Source: Shewanella electrodiphila (GTDB lineage: Bacteria > Pseudomonadota > Gammaproteobacteria > Enterobacterales > Shewanellaceae). Taken from it: a stretch of DNA of 64,000 nt. Where the stretch lies: the NCBI RefSeq assembly GCF_023283985.1, contig NZ_JAKIKU010000016.1, positions 29,100-93,099 of the forward strand. Direction: 5' to 3'. Positions 61,662-64,000 of the stretch are shown here, in pieces. Both the position numbers and the translations under genes were made by a program. Numbering within the stretch: position 1 is the stretch's first letter; each line of letters opens with the position of its first letter. The notes under the pieces are model-generated. The model saw only the letters and a list, made by a program, of their open reading frames with translations, was not told the DNA's origin and searched no databases.

Positions 61662-63491
61662 ATGTTTAAATTTTTCGAATCGTTAACCAATCCCCTTCCT
61701 CAAGAAGAGCCGTCGCAAGCCCCTAAAGGCGTATATGCTTTCTGCCGTCATTACACTCGCGGGTTTGAAAAGCATCTAATCATTATGTCGATATTAACCG
61801 CTATTTTGGCCATTTTAGAGGTGTCTTTATTTGGTTTTATGGGCAAATTAGTAGACTGGTTAGTCACTAAAAACCCTGAGACATTATGGCAGGATGAAGG
61901 GAACACCCTCATTGGTATGTCCGTAATTGTCTTAGTGGTGATCCCTGCATTGGTCTGGCTGCATGCTTCTATTGTTCATCAGACACTCTTGGGTAACTAC
62001 CCGATGGCGATACGCTGGCAAGCACACCGTTATTTGCTTAAACAAAGCGTTTCGTTCTATCAGGACGACTTTGCCGGACGTATTGCCACCAAAGTCATGC
62101 AAACCTCACTAGCTGTGAGAGAAACCGTGATGAAATTGCTTGATGTACTGATGTACATCATTATTTATTTCACCTCAATGCTAGTGATGATTGCCAGTGC
62201 TGATGTGCGTTTAATGCTACCGATGCTAGTGTGGTTATTTGCTTATGTTGCTATTCAGTGGAAACTCGTGCCGAAACTAAAAGCGATTTCAACTAAGCAA
62301 GCTGATGCACGCTCGACCATGACAGGACGAATTGTTGACAGTTACACCAATATTTCAACTGTAAAGTTATTCTCGCACACCAAACAAGAAGCTGATTACG
62401 CCCAAGACAGCATGATGGGCTTCTTACAGACTGTGTATGGTCAAATGCGTCTAGTGACTATCATTAACGTGCTGGTTCAAGCAATTAACTATTTGTTGGC
62501 ATTTACCATTGCGGCAGTATCGATTTGGTTATGGGCAGATAACGCCATCACTGTGGGTGCAATTGCTATCGCTGTCAGCTTGGCATTGCGCCTTAATGGC
62601 ATGTCTCAATGGATCATGTGGGAAATCAGCTCACTGTTCGAGAACATAGGTACAGTAACAGATGGGATGAACACCTTATCGAAACCGATTGAAATTGAAG
62701 ATAAAACAGATGCTAAAGATATCGTTGTAGACAATGGTAAAATTGATTTCAATGATGTCAGCTTTAATTATGGTGAAGCATCTGGTGTCATTAACGACTT
62801 GAACTTGAACATCAAAGCGGGCGAGAAAGTCGGTTTAGTCGGCCGCTCTGGCGCAGGTAAATCTACATTGGTAAATTTGCTAATGCGATTTCATGATGTC
62901 GAAAAAGGCCACGTTGCAATTGATGACCAAAAGATCACCGATGTCACTCAGGACTCTTTGCGCTCAATGATTGGCATGGTGACTCAAGATACCTCATTAC
63001 TGCATCGCTCCATTCGTGAAAACATCCTTTATGGCGATCCAACAGCGTCAGATGAGCAATTACTGGCGGCAATTGAACAGGCGCAAGCCAGTGAGTTCAT
63101 TAAAGACTTATCAGATCCCTTTGGTAATACTGGACTTAATGCACAGGTCGGCGAGCGCGGTGTTAAATTATCAGGTGGTCAACGCCAACGTATCGCGATT
63201 GCCCGTGTGCTGCTTAAAAACGCGCCAATTCTGTTACTCGATGAGGCAACATCAGCTCTCGATTCTGAAGTAGAAGCAGCGATTCAGGAAAGTTTATATG
63301 AATTAATGCAAGGTAAAACTGTGATTGCCATTGCCCATCGCTTATCAACCATCGCAGCAATGGACAGGCTAATTGTCTTGGACAAGGGCAAGATTGTTGA
63401 ACAAGGTACGCACCAAGAGTTGATCAAATCGGGGGGTATTTATGCGCAGTTATGGGCACACCAAACAGGTGGCTTCCTCGGTATAGATTAA
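61662..63491 (+). CDS. ABC exporter, fused permease and ATPase
   Basis: A 609-residue half-transporter: six expected membrane helices (about 40-335) and an ATPase domain (about 350-600) with Walker A GRSGAGKST, signature LSGGQRQRIAIARVLL, Walker B LLLDEATSALD and the His switch in IAHRLST. Resembles MsbA/MdlB-type exporters; the substrate is unknown. A TTG at 61647 would add five residues; ATG at 61662 is preferred. Divergent from the Ada-AlkA operon. Confidence 0.93.
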   Translation: MFKFFESLTNPLPQEEPSQAPKGVYAFCRHYTRGFEKHLIIMSILTAILAILEVSLFGFMGKLVDWLVTKNPETLWQDEGNTLIGMSVIVLVVIPALVWLHASIVHQTLLGNYPMAIRWQAHRYLLKQSVSFYQDDFAGRIATKVMQTSLAVRETVMKLLDVLMYIIIYFTSMLVMIASADVRLMLPMLVWLFAYVAIQWKLVPKLKAISTKQADARSTMTGRIVDSYTNISTVKLFSHTKQEADYAQDSMMGFLQTVYGQMRLVTIINVLVQAINYLLAFTIAAVSIWLWADNAITVGAIAIAVSLALRLNGMSQWIMWEISSLFENIGTVTDGMNTLSKPIEIEDKTDAKDIVVDNGKIDFNDVSFNYGEASGVINDLNLNIKAGEKVGLVGRSGAGKSTLVNLLMRFHDVEKGHVAIDDQKITDVTQDSLRSMIGMVTQDTSLLHRSIRENILYGDPTASDEQLLAAIEQAQASEFIKDLSDPFGNTGLNAQVGERGVKLSGGQRQRIAIARVLLKNAPILLLDEATSALDSEVEAAIQESLYELMQGKTVIAIAHRLSTIAAMDRLIVLDKGKIVEQGTHQELIKSGGIYAQLWAHQTGGFLGID

Positions 63492-63526
63492 TCGCTTAAT
63501 AAAATAACGATTCGTTATCCCCTACT

Positions 63527-63558
63527 AAGCCGTTCAATGCATGTTGAGCGGCTTTTTT
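63527..63558 (+). terminator. Terminator of the ABC exporter gene
   Basis: AAGCCGTTCAA and TTGAGCGGCTT with a 6-nt loop followed by T, 35 bp after the stop. Confidence 0.85.
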
Positions 63559-63811
63559 AGTGGTTTAATCAAGCACTAATTAAACGAACCCAGTCAATCA
63601 CACATGTATTGGGTTACCTGCGAAAACTGAGCATTCCACAAAAAAGGTCAGAGATGTAGAGGGAATTAGAAATAGAGATAGAGTTAGAGACAGACACAAA
63701 AATAGAGATAGATTTATGAAGTAAGTAAAGAAATCGCAACGGCTTTAAAGTACGAATTAAATATTTGAAATGAAAAATCTTTAGAAAGGTAAAACAGGAA
63801 TAAAAAAATAA
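63559..63811. other. Intergenic region with purine-rich repeats
   Basis: About 250 bp between the ABC gene terminator and the tRNA genes. At about 63650-63715 a purine-rich stretch of repeated ATAGAGATAGAG-like hexamers (agaaatagagatagagttagaga). An open frame on the minus strand at 63714-63899 is an artefact crossing the tRNA. No gene seen. Confidence 0.5.
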
Positions 63812-63887
63812 TGGTGGTCGATACTGGGCTCGAACCAGTGACCCCCTCCTTGTAAGGGAGGTGCTCTCCCAGCTGAGCTAATCGACC
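63812..63887 (-). tRNA. tRNA-Val (anticodon TAC)
   Basis: A 76-nt tRNA with encoded CCA. Acceptor stem GGTCGAT/ATCGACC, D-arm AGCTCAGCTGGGAGAGC, anticodon stem CCTCC/GGAGG with loop CTTACAA (anticodon TAC, decoding GUA and related Val codons), T-arm TTCGAGC. Matches E. coli tRNA-Val in the central region. Confidence 0.97.
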
Positions 63888-63925
63888 TGGGGATTTCATA
63901 ATGTTTTAATTCTTTACGAAAAGAA

Positions 63926-64000
63926 TGGTGGTCGATACTGGGCTCGAACCAGTGACCCCCTCCTTGTAAGGGAGGTGCTCTCCCAGCTGAGCTAATCGAC
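63926..64000 (-). tRNA. tRNA-Val (anticodon TAC), second copy, cut by the window edge
   Basis: Identical over its length to the copy at 63812-63887, 38 bp away, and lacking only the first base at the window end. Head of a tRNA operon continuing beyond the window. Confidence 0.95.

Noticed and set aside
63714..63899. Minus-strand frame of 61 codons
   Set aside because: It runs through the tRNA-Val gene.
1..64000. Prophage, integron, transposon or genomic island
   Set aside because: No integrase, transposase, phage gene, att-like repeat or flanking duplication seen. The tRNA-Val pair at the right edge has no integrase beside it within the window.

Overview
The window is chromosomal DNA of a marine gammaproteobacterium, most probably a Shewanella. 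The basis is gene content and order: fabB/mnmC/yfcL, aroC-prmB with divergent smrB, fadI-fadJ, a MoxR-DUF58-Bat operon, an ECF sigma factor with a DUF3379 partner, a FadL porin, and queA-tgt-yajC-secD-secF. The genus is inferred from recalled family sequences and synteny; no search was run. There is no prophage, insertion sequence or CRISPR array. Most of the window is ordinary core genome of moderate GC.

Layout. 1-10 kb: fatty-acid synthesis (fabB), tRNA wobble modification (mnmC), an RNA methyltransferase, yfcL, an NAD-kinase-like protein, an MFS transporter, chorismate synthase, PrmB and SmrB. 10-14 kb: SixA and an M16 zinc protease. 14-20 kb is the accessory part: a 1429-residue membrane c-di-GMP sensor (beta-propeller, Y_Y_Y, PAS, GGDEF, EAL), then a gene made of twenty 15-residue repeats, a 38-codon gene and a strong terminator. 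20-24 kb: anaerobic-type beta-oxidation fadIJ behind a FadR-like operator. 24-31 kb: six-gene MoxR/Bat operon. 31-36 kb: sigma/anti-sigma pair, putP and fadL (with another FadR-like operator). 36-41 kb: RND efflux pair with a split YgaP-like pair. 41-46 kb: GNAT, CBS, YaeQ, a CysG relic and small DUF genes. 46-51 kb: protein export and queuosine genes. 51-64 kb: AcpH, RluA, SstT, CheV, a phospholipase D lipoprotein, a phosphatase, a DEAD-box helicase, alkylation repair (Ogt and Ada-AlkA), an ABC exporter and two tRNA-Val genes.

Most notable observations: (1) the 20-copy repeat VAGLPNIKFSNTNTQ, with an invariant GLPNIKF core, a TNT motif in most copies and a strongly basic composition, directly downstream of a c-di-GMP enzyme; (2) a perfect 14-bp inverted repeat whose right arm is the first 14 nt of the ECF sigma gene, so the start codon would be paired in the mRNA; (3) two bifunctional enzymes, MnmC and CysG, whose S-adenosylmethionine methyltransferase domains both look decayed while the partner domains are intact; (4) FadR-like operators at fadIJ and fadL. 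Several short tandem duplications also occur across the window.
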